The notes below the pieces were generated by a model that worked only from the letters and a program-made list of their open reading frames with translations, did no database searches and was not told the origin of the DNA. The position numbers and the translations under genes are program-made. From Neodiprion pinetum (Eukaryota > Arthropoda > Insecta > Hymenoptera > Diprionidae): 64,000 bases of DNA. The stretch spans positions 30,358,607-30,422,606 of the forward strand of contig NC_060235.2 in the NCBI RefSeq assembly GCF_021155775.2, written 5' to 3'. Shown here one piece after another: positions 50,349 to 64,000 of the stretch (position 1 is its first letter; the number at the start of each line of letters is the position of its first letter).

Positions 50349-53300
50349 ATCGCAGAGCCGTTGGAGACGGCAAATGTCCGTGAAATCGATACGCTATATT
50401 AACTGGAATTCAGGTGTTATAAAAGTATTGATATTTTTTAAATTAATAGATTACAGCATGTTGCACTGATTCAATTCCGGGGAATTTTCGAGTTGCTTAC
50501 TGCAAATCTGCAGTGCCAATGTCTCAAATTGTAAATATTCGATCCAATAGTGGTGGGACGAGGAGTAAAAGGAAATGGTATAAGATTCTATTGGGTTCGA
50601 ATCTGGAAAATAGTTGTATAATCACCTGAAAATTTTTATACGTCGTCACAGATGTCTTCCATTCTAAGTACAATACGAGCGTTGAATAAAAATTCTACGG
50701 AAAAATTTAACTTCCGGTCAGAAAAAAAATTTAAAAATTCGTAACTACTACTCGGGCGAATTACACCTGATGCTAATATAGTACAAAATGTCTTTTGTAA
50801 GCCTCCTAGAAACGGTTTTCATACAAACTTGATCGAACTTAAATAAACTGCGAGCAATTTCTGATAAATTAAGATACCTACGAAGGTTTCGTATGGCTAA
50901 AATATTTCAAGAATGCTGCTGGAAGACGTAAGCCGTTAGCAAACTACTAATTTGGTAAAAACTAGAAAAACGCGCTTACGTCATTGCTGTTTATTATATA
51001 TCTGTAAAAAGTATTAGTTTTACTCGAATTGCCAAAAAAAATTATGAATAAAAATTGTCCAGTTTTAAAGATGTGCGTAGTTCTTAGATTCTAAAACACA
51101 TTTCATTCCACCTGTTTCCTTTTTCATATTTCTTTTTTTTGTTATCATCTGGTGTTTAATCGTTTCCGCGTGTATATCGCGGCTATTAAGTACATGCATA
51201 CCTATCAGGCGTAGCGACGGCGAGATACAGCCACCGCCTCGAATCATGGTTGAATAAATCTTCTCTAGGTTCAATTTATAATTCCTCTTATCTCTCGAGT
51301 GATCCGCCGGTGATTTAGTGCCACCAGATCTGACAGAATCCCACCTCTTGTCACCGGCAAATCTGCAAGGTATATTGCTGAGATGAGGAACTCGTGTCTA
51401 TGAGCTATTTAGAAATACACGATAGAGCGAGTGTCACGTAGCGTGCTTGTCCGAATCACGCGAAGTCGACACAGGTAGGCGGATATATCCACTAAAGGTG
51501 TCACGATCCTCTATCATCCGCTTGCAAGTAGTTCGCAATGCGCGTGTTATACCTGTAACCGTGTAACGTACTGTACTCGTTGCATGCGGAATATCTCGCA
51601 GTTACGTACGTTGTGTACAATAAATTTGCGTAGGAACGAGCGTGTGCGCGCAATAATATGCAACGAAAATACGTACGATCATGCAAAGTGAAAAAAGTTA
51701 TTTTCAGTCGATTGAAACGTGAGACATGCATCCTGCTGCTTGTAAGGCGGGATTCACGATGATACATCTGAACGTCTTTTGAGTAAACAATCGCTCCTTT
51801 TGCACATGTTGATTATACACCTAACATTACGCAGCGATCGTTAAGCTGGAGGCGATCGGTCTGTCGGACTGAATTTTATAGAGGCGGGATTTCCCGACCC
51901 AGAGGACTCTGCCGTGATGACATCACCGAAAGCTGGGACCCGAGGATGGCGAAGAAACTGGACCCAAACCGGATGCTGAGATTCTCTCCGAGTCTACTTG
52001 ATCGTCAGTGATTCTCAACCGAGTCGCGTTTCGATGCGCACGCTTAGCCGCTTGATAACAGAATCGCATTATAATAACGTCCAAGCATTGATAATTGATG
52101 AATAAGATTTCCAATGACTTGAAATTCGATATTCTTGCAGCAAAGTTTATTTAGCCTTTTACGCCTTTTGTTCAGACGCGCTGATGTACGGAAATGCGAT
52201 CATTGACGGTAGCTGCGCTAAAAGTACTCGGTTAGTGCCTTTCACTTCAACATGAACGTCGACGGTAGCGGTTGTTATTTAAATTTGAAAATACACAACT
52301 ATGCGCCAAGACATTTGGTAGGTATACCTGCATGGGACACGTCAGGACAACACAATTTCCTTTTCCTTTTCCTAACGGAATTTCGTAAAATCTTTTCATG
52401 GTGCCAGTTCCGACAGGTATCTGCGACTGCTATAACGATTGGGAGATAACGTGGGAAAGTTCGACGAATAGACCTACTTATAAGAAGCGAATGAATATTG
52501 GTATTCAGTTACACAGAGAAGAAAAAAAATCTTTTCAAGTTAACAACAGCGGTATAAACGCAATAATAATGTTATTTTTTCTTTCAGGAGGAGTTCAACT
52601 GCCCGCGGCTAGAAAATATTTGGAGACTCAATAGACGTGATTAACGACGTACAAACAACAAACATATTCACGTATTTTTGACCTCGCAGTCTGTAGTGAG
52701 TATGGACATTTATTTCACAACCATCACGTTTCCTAGATCTGCCCTTGATTGTCGATATAATATCTATAATATATCTGCTCGTATTTTACCGCGTTCCAAA
52801 AAATCGAAGATATCTTCTTTCTCGTGAGTCTGATAAGTTTGGCCAAACTCAGGCTGACAGAACAGCCAGTATTTCTGCTCGTAGAACATGAGAATTCGTG
52901 CGAATTGGCTAGTCGGACAAAATTGAGCAAATAGTGCAACGTCGAATCGAACGCCCACGAAATGAATCTGACAGGCCTGCATACGAGGTGAAGCGACGTC
53001 TTTGGTGGGCGCGTCGCGTCGCGACGGCAGCTCTAACGCGGGATTAAGGTTAGAAGACGACCTTGGCCCAGTGACCAGAAGCATACCGGGCATACAGACG
53101 TATTCGTATACGCATTATACACTGGTCAATATAATGTATCTGGCTGGCGCGGCGACGTGATGAAGAATTAAGTTTCGATCATTTTTACGAAATTCTAATC
53201 GAACATCGCCGGGTAATTCACTCTGAGCCTTGTAGCTGCAGTGCTGCAGTGCAGGAGTTGCACCAGCCTAGTGTGCCCTAGCTATATTCTTCTACCAATG

Positions 53301-53754
53301 ATCTGTGTTTTAGATGTCATGCAAATTACAAAAATGTGATGCGTCTATATATCGTCACGCTCCTAGTTTTCCATTCGTCGATGGTGAAATGTCAGACTGT
53401 ACAAGCGATGGCTGAATAATAAAATCATGTTATTATAACACGAATCTAATCGCGATGAGGTTGAATAATTATGGTAGAGTAGTTTTAAAATTCCGAATTT
53501 AAAAGGTGTTCGATAACTCTGCGGTCTGGCGAGTCATGGGAATAGAGAAAAATTAATTGTCGAGGTCAAGTCGAGTTGAGTATATCCGGAATAGAAACGG
53601 GGGTTCATTTTGACACAACCGCATGCTCGTGACTTAGTAAAAGACGCGACATATATTATCGAAATTCAACACCGTTCCACATGTTCTAAATTGTAACAGT
53701 TTGAATAAGCCGCCAAAGCAGTGACTACGGGACTCAGTAATAGGTAGGTCCGTA
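50349..53754. other. No secure gene
   Basis: About 3.4 kb. A minus-strand frame at 52764-53093 (109 codons) is rich in aromatic residues in its second half, but I recognise nothing and see no clear splice sites. Confidence 0.4.
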
Positions 53755-53768
53755 GGGGGGGGGGGGGG
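53755..53768. repeat. G14 homopolymer
   Basis: Fourteen consecutive G on the plus strand in otherwise mixed sequence. Confidence 0.95.
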
Positions 53769-56700
53769 CTTCACCTGAACGGTTATATGATATATGTACG
53801 ATCAATCGATGGAGAAGTGTAAGCTATAGACGACGAATGAGCGGTCGATCGTTATCAGAGTGCGCTCTAAAAAAAGAAATCATAACGAACGAATTGATCA
53901 AATTGACAAAATGAAATAAAACGCGTACGGATAACATTTGAGATAACGAAGGAAAATTAGCAGCGACCCATCTTTTTACGGATTCCCGATAAAGGAAAAC
54001 CACATGGATATGACGGACGAGGGGAGTCCAATTGGCCGGGCACGGAATTAGCGAGTGCAACTGAGAAAATAGAAACTGGAATTTGAAGCAAATCCCAAAA
54101 CGAAACACTTATGATAAGTTTTTTTATTCTGACCTGTTCTATTTTTTTTTTGTAATTTTACGAGTATACCGTTTATGGAATTGTTATTGTCATAGATGTC
54201 CGCCGTGCCCATTTTATTTATACAATTTATTTCTCATTTTCTTTCACATGTATACGCTTCTTTTATTCGGTTTTAGTTTATAGATGCATGTCATTAGGTC
54301 ATACCGAACATCCGAAATTCCGTTTTAAATAAAAAAAAAAAACAATAAAAAAATAAATTGATAGCGGATGATTTTTGTTAATTGCGAGAGGCTCCTCAGT
54401 TGGAGTTGAATCCTGGTCGGAGCAAACCGCGATAACGAAAAAGACCGTTACAAAATGAAAGGTCGAATCTGCGTGACAATATCGCGTAGATATTGCTTTA
54501 CCTACCGCAATAATGTGACATTTGAAAACCACCTTCAGTTTCGCTTACTGTTCGAAAATGCATGCATACAACGTAAAATTATGATTCAAACGAATAGCTT
54601 CTATTGCGTAATACGCGTCAGATGTTTTCTTCTTATAATTATGCATGTAAAAATACCTCTGGTCTCACTTGGCGCCAGTTAAACGAATTCGGTGGCCATG
54701 CATCGATCACCAATCTGAAAAGTATGCAATACGTGATCTTTTCGACAGTCGATTACGATAATCGGTAATCAATTATATCGTAAAAATAACCTATCGCAAT
54801 GCATCGAAAGGTTTCTCGGCGAGCTATATGATACACGGTATAAGCCTCTACCAATGGTTACCAGTAATGATCGCCATGTGCACCAAGGTTCGCCGAGGAA
54901 TGCTTGACGAGCCGTGACATTCGACGTTCTCAAATTGCACAGTCCTAATTACTATGATCTACAAGTTCGAAGTCGCGCCGATACCAGTGTCCTGCAAATG
55001 CTCCCGTTCAACCTTCAAGTCACGCGGTCACTTCGGTGGTAATAAAATCAAACAGTGTCAGCCGATGACCCCGAGAATCTTTCCTCCGCGACGTTAATTG
55101 TTATTTACTGTACGAATTGCATTTGGAACGGAATTAGGAATCAGGCCAAATTAAAACGTGCCGATGGAAGTCGTAATAAAGCAGCCGCAGGAAGAAAAGC
55201 AACTCGGGCTTGTCTCTTTTTGTGCCAAACAAACACTCGGGAGTGCGGGGATCGCATTCGGTAGCAGAACTACCGTACAAAGAACAACATTTCAACATCT
55301 CGTGAGGCTCTGTTACGTATACGTTGCGATGCGCTTGTGTGAATAATTGGTGCAATATACATACACGTTTATTATACAGTCGCGATGAATTATTGCCGGA
55401 GAATACTCGGGCAGCTCATCGAGATCCTGGAGTGTGGGCGGAGAAGAGGACGTCGATTATACGCCTCTTCGCTCTCCTCTTCATGTAGGCTGTAAATCCT
55501 AACTCAAGCACCTCGTGCACCACGAAGAGTCGGTAGGTAGGTACCTATATGCCCGTATATTCGAACCTCGCGTGTTATCCGGGTAAGTTCGATTCGCCTG
55601 CAGGTAGTTAGTTACAGGTTATATACACTCGCGGTATCAGATTTACGATTTTCTCGTCGCCTCCACAAGCCTAGCATTCTATAATTGCCTATTTCAAAGC
55701 GTAAAGTACAACGTCGATTAGAGCTAATGATTTACAATTAGTCGAATAATCGATCGCGGATTAATTTCACTAGCAACGAGGCAGATAATTACCATGTGTG
55801 TGTACAATGTACGATCATTCAATTTAACGCACTGTACCTCAGATATTCATCAAAAAAGGTGCGAAATATTTACCGTCTATACTTTATACATTATAGTAGA
55901 AAGTGTTCATCTTTTAATTTTGTTTTGTTTCAAAAATCAGTTGCGTTAACGAATATTTATGTACTGCTGTCTGACATTAAGCTTGTCTTTTTTTCTTTTT
56001 TTTTTTTAAATTTGTTCTCATTTATTTTCACGAAAGTGGTATTAGTGCCGATCAAAATTCCTGTACAACGTATGTTAAAGCGGCTTGCCAGAAAAAAAAA
56101 ACTGAGCGTTCCTGGTGTGGAAATAATCGACTTCAAGACATAATTTTCGATTGTCAAGTCGAAATTATACTGCTGCACGGTATAAGTTTGTACCGAACTG
56201 TCATAACGATCCAGCATTAATAATATCTTCGTAGTCTTTTCGTTTGCGAGATCTCGAAGCCTTTTGATTCAGGCGTATACATATAGGTGTATACACATGT
56301 GCATAATATATAAATGAGAAAAAAGACAAGCAAGTTCCGTTTGACTTTCTTGCTCTCGAAAGAGAAGGCGAACCCCATTAAATGGATCCGCCGTAACGAA
56401 ACCCGTATAGAATGCGTATAAATGTATATGACAGAGCTGCTGAGTAACCGACATCCCAGGCATCGGAATTTATCGGCACAGTGTGTTGCAGATAAGCGAT
56501 ACATGGCCGGACAATTACAACCATGCAGTTAGAAAATCGGACCAGGTTGGTCCATGGTGACCAGCTACAATAAGCCATAACAGGGGTTTCGAACTACGCA
56601 AAGTACCTCGTGGTTGTCGTCGCTAGAAATTCTTTCTCCGTATGATCGCTGTTGTTCGATCGTTGGCTTTCTAGCCCGGCGGTGAGAAGTGTGAGGTAGA

Positions 56701-59700
56701 AGGTGGTTGATTCGTTGGTTGGTTGGTTATATCCCAAGTGTATTGAACATAGAGACGTATAGCCTGAGAGGCGCGTACTAGATGCTGGATCACGATCACC
56801 ACCGCACGCCATTTTCATTCTGTACTATTTTTCTTTCTTATTTTCTTTTTTTTTTTCTTCTTCTTCTATATTCATATATAACACAGTTGCCAGGCATATA
56901 TACTCGCAATAGCAAGGCTGTCAAGTTCACTGAGCCCGGGGGGCAAGCGTGCGGAGAAATTCTGCTCGCCTTGAGATGAAGCGTTGCCGAGAAAGAAAGA
57001 AAGAAAGAAATAAAATAACGAAAAAGAAAACACAAAAAAAAAAAACAAAATGGTGCGGAAAGAGAAAAAAGATACGCGAGTGGTGCTACGGATTTCATGA
57101 AAACCAGTTACGCTTCAAATTGAACCTATCAACTCTCGTCGGTCTATGAATGGCCATTGTATAATTTAAATCACTATATCATTCGGACTTGGCAGATCGG
57201 CCCGTGATCTTTTCTATTCCAGCTTGAAGATCACGTTGCCATGTATGTGTTAATAGTCGAAGTAGACCGAAGTAGACGAAGAAAAGAAGACGAAGAATAT
57301 GAAGAGGAGACTCAATAAATAAAAAAAAAAAAAGAAGAAAATACATTCAATTATACATCCTTGTGGGACAAACATCACCAGCGACAAAAACAACCAGTCT
57401 TGCTAATCCTGTTCTCGCAATTATATTATCCTGCATGTTTGCCAGCGTTTTCGAACCGGAGGTACGCGCCGCGAGCTGCAGCAGCTCTCGTATAGTAAGC
57501 GATCGTAAGAATGATAGTAAATCATTGTTGAAGAGCCATACGTAGGTACGCGCGATGTTTCATTACGGTGAATTTACGCTTACGAACATATACACGTAAA
57601 TATATGGATACGTGTGGCTATGCATATGCGGGGTTATCCCACTGTTAAAAGGTGTCCGGTTATTTGCCGGTTAATGTAACTTTTTTTTTCCTATCAATTG
57701 AACGGGTCATCGTAGCTTTTTATCCTTTTTTTGTTGCCGCTAGTCAAATTGACGATCCGGAATCAAGACCAAGCCCTCATGATCGTTTACCGTTTGGAGG
57801 AGCGATCACTAGCCGACTCAAATTCAATCGCGGTTTAGTGATAAAAAAAAAAAAAAAAAAAAAAAATAGAAATAAAAATCTTGTAAGCATCCATTTCCCC
57901 ATTAGCCGTATCATTAACATCCTATTAAAAGAATTCAGATGGGCCGAAACGGGCTTAATTTAAACTAATGAGCGAATTCCGATATAGCCGTAATCTACTC
58001 TGGCTGTAATTTTTCGACGACGCGGCGACGTCACGGCCAAGCTTGCCTGATAAGGCTGCAGAAACAGATGAAACCAATGGATTAGCGGACTGTGCGAAAT
58101 GTCAGAGCTGCGCGACGAAAAAAGGTTGCCAATAAAATTTGTAAATCGCAAATTGAGCGACGAGGCTGTTACAGGTGTTTAATTCTACATACAGTCAGGA
58201 AGATATACGAAAAATGACCAGCTCATTGATATTCGTCGAATCTCGAATGCAACAAAAGACTAGGAAGTGCGAGGAGGAAGGTTTGATTGACTGGAAATCT
58301 TGGAGGGGAACGGACACACTTCAGTCAAGGAATCGTGCGAGAGGAAGCGTAATGAGAAGAATATAGCAATTATGTATATTATGTGAAGCGAATGGCGACG
58401 GGACGTAGGTGTCACTGACGTCATGAGAAATTAGCGAAACAAATGAATGAAGTGAGATCCCATATCGGCAAAATCTTTCGTTTTTCCCCCCATTATTATT
58501 ACCATTCTTTTTTTCTCATCCATTGAAATCAATACTCGGTGAATAGCGATACGAATCATCGGGACGGCTATTATTTGCATATTACGATTCCACTTTACTC
58601 GTCAAAGCGTAACCAACCGCTGGCTCGTTATATCAGTCGAGAGCTAGTCGACATTAATTGGGATTGGCCGGTGTGAACGAGGCGTGAGGAAAATAAAAGA
58701 AATATTGTTGAAAGAGAGTCTTTGAATTTTTTTTTTCTATTCACAAATCGCTAAACTATCGAATCGAGCAAACAAAAAAGAAAACAACAACCTTTTCAGG
58801 CCATAAAAACGTTCCTCGCGTGTTCAATGCGATTATTAAACCACCTTTTACAAATTTCCTAAAAATTCGCTTGTAGCGTGAGGATGTAACACGGTGGTTA
58901 ACATTTTGTTAAACAGACGAAAGACATCCACGATCCTTACAGCAAAATGTTTCGCAGGCGCGCCGGCTGAATAAAAATTGAATTTCGTTGAAACTGTTTG
59001 TGAAAATAACGAAGAATCGTACGGACTTTTGCGTTCATGTGTGAACATACCAAAGTTACATAAATAGACGCTCATACGTCGCTGCGTACGGACACTGGGT
59101 GTGGGAAGCGTAACTTCCTGCAACAACAATCGTTAATTACTGTCGTACACTGGATGGTGTTCGTCATGTTTGCCCGAGGTGGTATTCGCGTTACCGAGAG
59201 ATTTCAGTGTCAAGATTGGGCAAGATGGCATTTGGTCTTGCACACGCGTCATTAAGTTTCACGAGCTGCTCGGCTGGCGGGTCTCTCGCTCGATTCCTTC
59301 CCGAAGGTTCCGCCCGAAGATCGTAGCCTTCTTTGCATCGGATAGGTGGCGAAACCTTTCCGATTAAACATAGCTTACGCATCCCGACAAGGACCAAGTC
59401 ATACGTACCAAGCTGCGTCCTGGGAATTGATTGAACCGCCTGATTACCCCATTAAAGAATCCCGTTCCGCCAACTCGGCTGCCAGCTTCTTCGGCCTTTC
59501 ATGATCGTCTCGAAATTTTTCGGCATCCGCGATCCGTCCAAGGTCGGAACCATTTACCTACGTGGGAATGCGTTAGCATTTTGGCATATAATACCGCGGA
59601 ATTGGATAAAATTAAATCATTCGAAGCCCGGAGGGTAAATTTATATTCGAGCACAACGACCCGCGGATATACGATTACTATACCACGGTTTTTTTCATTA

Positions 59701-60024
59701 ATAAAAATTTCTTATTAACGATCACGATCACGACGTTGACAGTTAGTGCGATTAGTCAACTCGCCTCGCTAATTAATGTGACATCGAATCTTGTTCAATC
59801 GGTGAATATTCCACACACAAATCTTGTCTGTATGCCAAGGAAACGGAAAAAAAGTCGATCTCCACACAGGATGCTCAGTCTTTTGATTCCAGTACAAGGT
59901 TGAGGCGAGTCTTCCTCGTTATCTCGGACCGCTTTAAATCCGTGCACACGAGGTTTACCTTGCACGTCAAACTATTTCACATCACATTTCATTCTAAGTA
60001 CCCCCAGGTGATTCATCATCTTCC
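53769..60024. other. No secure gene; simple repeats
   Basis: Contains GGTT repeats near 56702-56726, GAAA repeats at 56991-57010 and several A or T homopolymers. Frames open on both strands at 59170-59397 and 59431-59715 have no recognisable content. Confidence 0.4.
57843..57866. repeat. Poly(A) tract
   Basis: About 24 consecutive A; no flanking retroelement was recognised. Confidence 0.8.
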
Positions 60025-60642
60025 GTGTCTTCTCTTGGACCGCCGAGAACGTGTATACGTGTAGGCTGTTGGTCAGAGAGTGGACAAATTATAAGGCACC
60101 TAAAAAGTAAAACTGCGCGCATCGTACAAGGTCATCCCGATTATTCTAGGCGATCAACATTTATTGGCGGGGTCTACGGGGTTGCCGGAAGATTTACTCT
60201 GCGTTCAGGTCTCGTTAATTCGACAATTTCGGATCACCTAATGTTTGAAATCATGCATTTCTTCCTCTTCAAACTATATTTGGAAAAGAGACAGTTGATC
60301 TTCAATTACACAATGATCTGCAACCGAATGCTGAGGAGGAACCTCGGTATCCGTACAGCCTCGCTACCGAAGAATGCGTGTCTTGATCGCGCCCACGATC
60401 GCTCGAGAAATAGTGTCTCTTTCGCATTGTTCACAGATTTCGTAATCGATGTTACGGGAGAGAAGGTGATGATAAATTTTAAAGTCAGGCGCCGTAGTTT
60501 TTTTCTCCTCTTCGGTCTTTTTGCACCTATTTGTTATTTACTTTCATCTCTTATAGTTTGGTATAATACGCATGCTTTTTTTAAAAATTATCTCAGCCGC
60601 CCCCGCGTATCTTCGCATCGTCCGACATCCATATATCGCTGA
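60025..60642 (+). other. Longest open frame of the window, unrecognised
   Basis: Open for 205 codons, but the first codon is GTG and the first ATG comes at 60242, leaving about 133 codons. One hydrophobic stretch (F-L-L-F-G-L-F-A-P-I-C-Y-L-L) lies near the end. I see no domain, no strong initiation context and no splice-site support. It may be a chance frame in a stop-poor, CpG-rich segment. Confidence 0.15.
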
Positions 60643-62689
60643 ATGATGTTCGTCTTCACCTCGGACGTAGCTACGTGCTTGATATACATATATTTTCCCG
60701 ACACGCGAGATATCATCGCACACCGCATACCGCCAGAATGCGGATGAGATTTTTGTGCGGCACGAATTAATTATAGAGGGGATACCTTATTGCGACCGTT
60801 TACGGAGAAGAACGCACGTTTTAATCGATTGGAATCTTCTATTGCCTTGAGCTAAGGATTTCAGCAACATCTTTATCTCATTTTTTTTCTCCTTCTTATT
60901 ATTATCACATTTTTTTCCCTCGACTCATTATACGTGTCCCAGAGCCAAGTGCTATCTCAGGCGGCACAGCTAGAGGTGTGCCTTTTGAACAATGACTAGG
61001 TTATTTCGTCGAGCTGTTTACCATAACAGGAGCGGGTACTTTTTTTAATATTTCCGCATTAGTTTTGTATACGCTCAAACCTAACGCGCACACGCGCATA
61101 TTATGGTCATTCGCGCTAACGAATCTAGCTATAAACGAGGATCAGGGTGCGTATACGGTTGAGAAATTTTCAGATTGATAATAATTGTGCTCTCGTCGAA
61201 GAATAACAGATGAAAGATGAGCCAGTTTTGTATCATCGTTAGAAAATTCAAGGAATAAATATCTGCGTGGCTGAAATTCCCATCGTGAACAAGAGGATAT
61301 GACCAAGCCCATTACATACTCGACGTTCCCGCGATACTCTGTGGATTTTTCTTCTCGTTTTTGCCGTTCGTAAATAGATGTACGGTCAGAGTGTGAAAAA
61401 TTACAGGAAATACGATAGTAATTTAATGCTTAGTTTTCAGGAATCGTATCGTTACATGCACGCAGTTTGAACACTTTAGTCTAAAACTGTCGGTTCTAAC
61501 TCTCCAAAAACCACTGGTATTTAATTCATTTGCTACTTTTTCTTTTGGTTCGTAAATTCGCGAAACCGAATCGCGATGTCGATGAGCCAGCTATAACGGG
61601 GATATTGTTCATTACATAGTTGCCGATAGCTGCAGCTATGGGTTTCCCATGATTCATTATGAGCGTACGTTTTATTTTTAAATTCGATCAACCCGTCAAT
61701 GTGAATAACCTTCGAAAACTAGTTTTTCCTACTTTTAATACAATTCAGAAGATTAAGGCCGTCAAACCACTCGTTTTTTCTTAAACCGGAAATCCGTAAT
61801 GCGGGTAGAGCGATTATTTTCCTATTCGAAGCGCAACGCGGGAAAGATCCACCATTAGTTTATAATTTTGACATTCCCGGTATAAGCTGGATTTCACTTT
61901 TCATCTACCTAATACTTTTTACAACCACATGACGAATGACGATTGAATTTGGGTTAATTCGTCGTTTCATTCTTCATATCTTTGAACGTCTAAAATTGAT
62001 CTTATATAGCAGGTATACTACACAAGTAGCCAGCGAAAGTTTATAACTTACGTATGGGTCCACATAATAATGTAGAAGGTAAATGAGCGACGAAGAGTCG
62101 ATTCGCTTTGATAGACGCGATTGGATTTAGAGGCGTGAAATAAAATGAGGAATGTGGTATGTTTAAAAAATTTATTCTCTGTTTTCGAGATCTGACGCGA
62201 GTAATAAAGACCTACAAGTTTTGCAATTTTACAGCCTTTAATTTACGAAAGATCACTTCTTACAGCTAGAGACTTTCATATACGCGGTGTATAACGTATA
62301 GTATTATGTAGTTTATGACGTAGGAAAAAATGAAACGAAGAAAACATAAAGAGCTAAAAAAAAGTATACGAAGATTTAACACTTCGTCGAACCGGAAGCT
62401 TTTATACTCGTGCCTTTTTTGCATCAAAACACGGAGTAATGTTCTCTCTTTCTTTCTCCTCTTTCTCTTTCTTTCGCCTATAGTTAATCGATATATGATT
62501 ATAATTAACCGGAGATTTATACGACAAGAAATTTGTACACCGTGAAACTGCGCTGCGCACGGAGTTGGTTCGAGTTGTGAGCAGGCGGCTCCGTAAGGGA
62601 TCCGAGTGAAAGAGCTGATTGTGAGCGGATTGGTAGGGACTCGGCGGACACGAGTAAAAGTTTGGTTCAAAGGTGGCTGCCAGCTCAGC
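60643..62689. other. No gene seen
   Basis: AT-rich with scattered T homopolymers. A minus-strand frame (62266-62670, 134 codons) is Lys/Arg-rich then hydrophobic and looks like low-complexity chance. Confidence 0.4.
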
Positions 62690-62690
62690 G

Positions 62691-62927
62691 AAGAATTTGG
62701 TGGCTGTTATATGTTATGTTGCAACTAAACGAACCCGAGACTCATATTTCATTCTGTATAACCGCGGAGCGCTCGATCCTTGCCGAACTTGCTCGATCCT
62801 CGTCCAACTTCGCTGCATGATCTTTCCCGGACTTTCCTAAAGGCGGACAAGAATTTCGCGGCCTTTATAATACGCTGTGTGGCAACTGACAGCCAAAGCC
62901 GGGGATCAAGTCTCATATTTCATTCCG
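62691..62927. repeat. Diverged direct duplication, about 160-170 bp period
   Basis: Landmarks recur in the same order: AAGAATTT (62691 and 62849), GGC, GCAACT, then a shared 14-mer CTCATATTTCATTC (62741 and 62912). The offset grows from 158 to 171 because of small indels. The first copy starts next to a shorter repeat family (GCTCGATCCT at about 62770 and 62791). Confidence 0.55.
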
Positions 62928-64000
62928 CAGGAGGAGAGACGACCCTGGCTGGCATCAGGGGCTCAGTCCCCAAATTGTTCCTCGTGAACTTTTGTCAACT
63001 CGAAAAATTTCGATGTAGCTGTAAATGCCGGCGTTTTCTGCAACTTCTCTCGCATATCTTTCTCTCTTAACCGCGCTCAGTTTAGCCGGATGTTTCGTAC
63101 GTCGGACGTGAGTAAGTTGGTTGAACTTGACCAGTGCCTTGGCACATATATTAGCGATTGGATTTTGATTTATTGTCCGAGTTACCTAGCGGAGAAAATT
63201 TTTTAATTGGTTACTTACAGTTGTGTACGTACGCAAGTATAATATTTCGTTTCCTATGTTAGGTCACGGATTGACACTGGCCAAACTATTTCCAGTCACT
63301 CAAAATTACCCAGTTTATACCTACAAGCCTGTATTTTCCTCACTTATTCTCCTTCGTCATTCGGACCTGATGCATCTGCGTAAAAGAGAATAAGAAAAAA
63401 AAAAAAGAAAAATCAGTGGAACCATAACCATGAATTCCATCAGCTTCAATCGTCGGAACCCTTTGAAAAATCGTCTCCCGCGAAGGAAAGATCATTAATT
63501 CTCGGCTCGAAATATCTTTCTGTCGAAATTAAGCAAGAGTCGTCGGTCGGTCAGTTGATCACTGGATTCGTTGATTGTGATACCAATAAGAGGTCCTCTG
63601 CAAATGCAAATGGAAATTTACAAATTCGCCGCCATCAGCGGAGTTTTCGGACTTTGAAATCCAAGGTGCCTGATGGACGGGTATCGACTCAATGTTTTAA
63701 AACTATTTTGAGTGATGCCGTTCTCCGCCCACTTCTCGATTTACACCCGGCTGATTTTTACAAAGATCCTTTGGCTTTCATCTATGCTAATGGTGAGCGT
63801 TCGGCACCGCCTGATACCATTTCGAACTGAAAGTAAAATCTCAAGTGACATGACCAATTTGAAAAGGCGATATGTTACGAACAGCTATAATTTAGCGTGG
63901 CGTGATTTATCGATTGACCCACATCCCGAGGTACGAAACTTGCCGAAGCATCCCATATGAAGTATACATCGTATTGTGTGCGAGTGAGTCAGTATTCGGT
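62928..64000. other. No secure gene
   Basis: Plus-strand frames at 63555-63827 and 63712-63957 overlap in different frames and show no recognisable domain. The window ends without a visible gene edge. Confidence 0.4.

Noticed and set aside
1..64000. Bacterial-type features: operons, CRISPR arrays, phage or insertion sequences
   Set aside because: Spliced animal genes, microsatellites and an animal tRNA show this is eukaryotic nuclear DNA; no regularly spaced repeats were seen.

Overview
This is eukaryotic nuclear DNA from an arthropod, almost certainly an insect. It holds intron-containing genes with GT-AG splice sites, many AT dinucleotide arrays and small non-autonomous transposons, and one Pol III tRNA gene. 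The strongest marker is a complete ten-exon gene for CYP314A1 (Shade), the ecdysone 20-hydroxylase, an arthropod-specific steroid-hormone enzyme. CpG dinucleotides are frequent, which would fit a hymenopteran such as a sawfly or wasp, but I cannot prove the order from this sequence. Gene density is very low.

Layout. At the left edge (1-309, minus) lies the 5' part of a TMEM216/TMEM17-family ciliary transition-zone protein. About 23 kb follow without a secure gene. This stretch holds a degenerate MITE-like inverted repeat (5650-5919), an AT-rich palindrome (6962-7087), several microsatellites, a CpG-rich stretch at about 9-17.5 kb, and a weakly supported two-exon minus-strand gene near 19 kb. 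A tRNA-derived, SINE-like element flanked by 13-bp direct repeats sits at 23166-23363. Next come CYP314A1 (23759-32190, plus) and, convergent to it, a PAWR/Par-4 homologue (34502-36657 coding, minus) whose probable non-coding first exon ends at 37166. A tRNA-Asn(GTT) gene lies at 38702-38775 (minus). From 38.8 kb to the right end I can support no protein gene. That region has a mariner-type MITE (48639-48723), homopolymer and simple repeats, a diverged 160-170 bp duplication near 62.8 kb, and stop-poor stretches with long but unrecognised ORFs. It could be intergenic or a very long intron.

How the genes relate. I see no functional cluster. Shade makes 20-hydroxyecdysone, Par-4 is a stress and apoptosis regulator with a leucine zipper, and TMEM216 works in ciliary gating. 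Shade and Par-4 are tail-to-tail neighbours. The parts most worth a second look are a piggyBac-like MITE with a repeated palindrome in Shade intron 5, a perfect 18-bp hairpin with a GNRA loop in Shade intron 8, the hydrophobic N-terminus of Shade, and the palindromic E-box plus overlapping upstream ORF at the 5' end of the PAWR gene. I found no convincing undescribed biological system.
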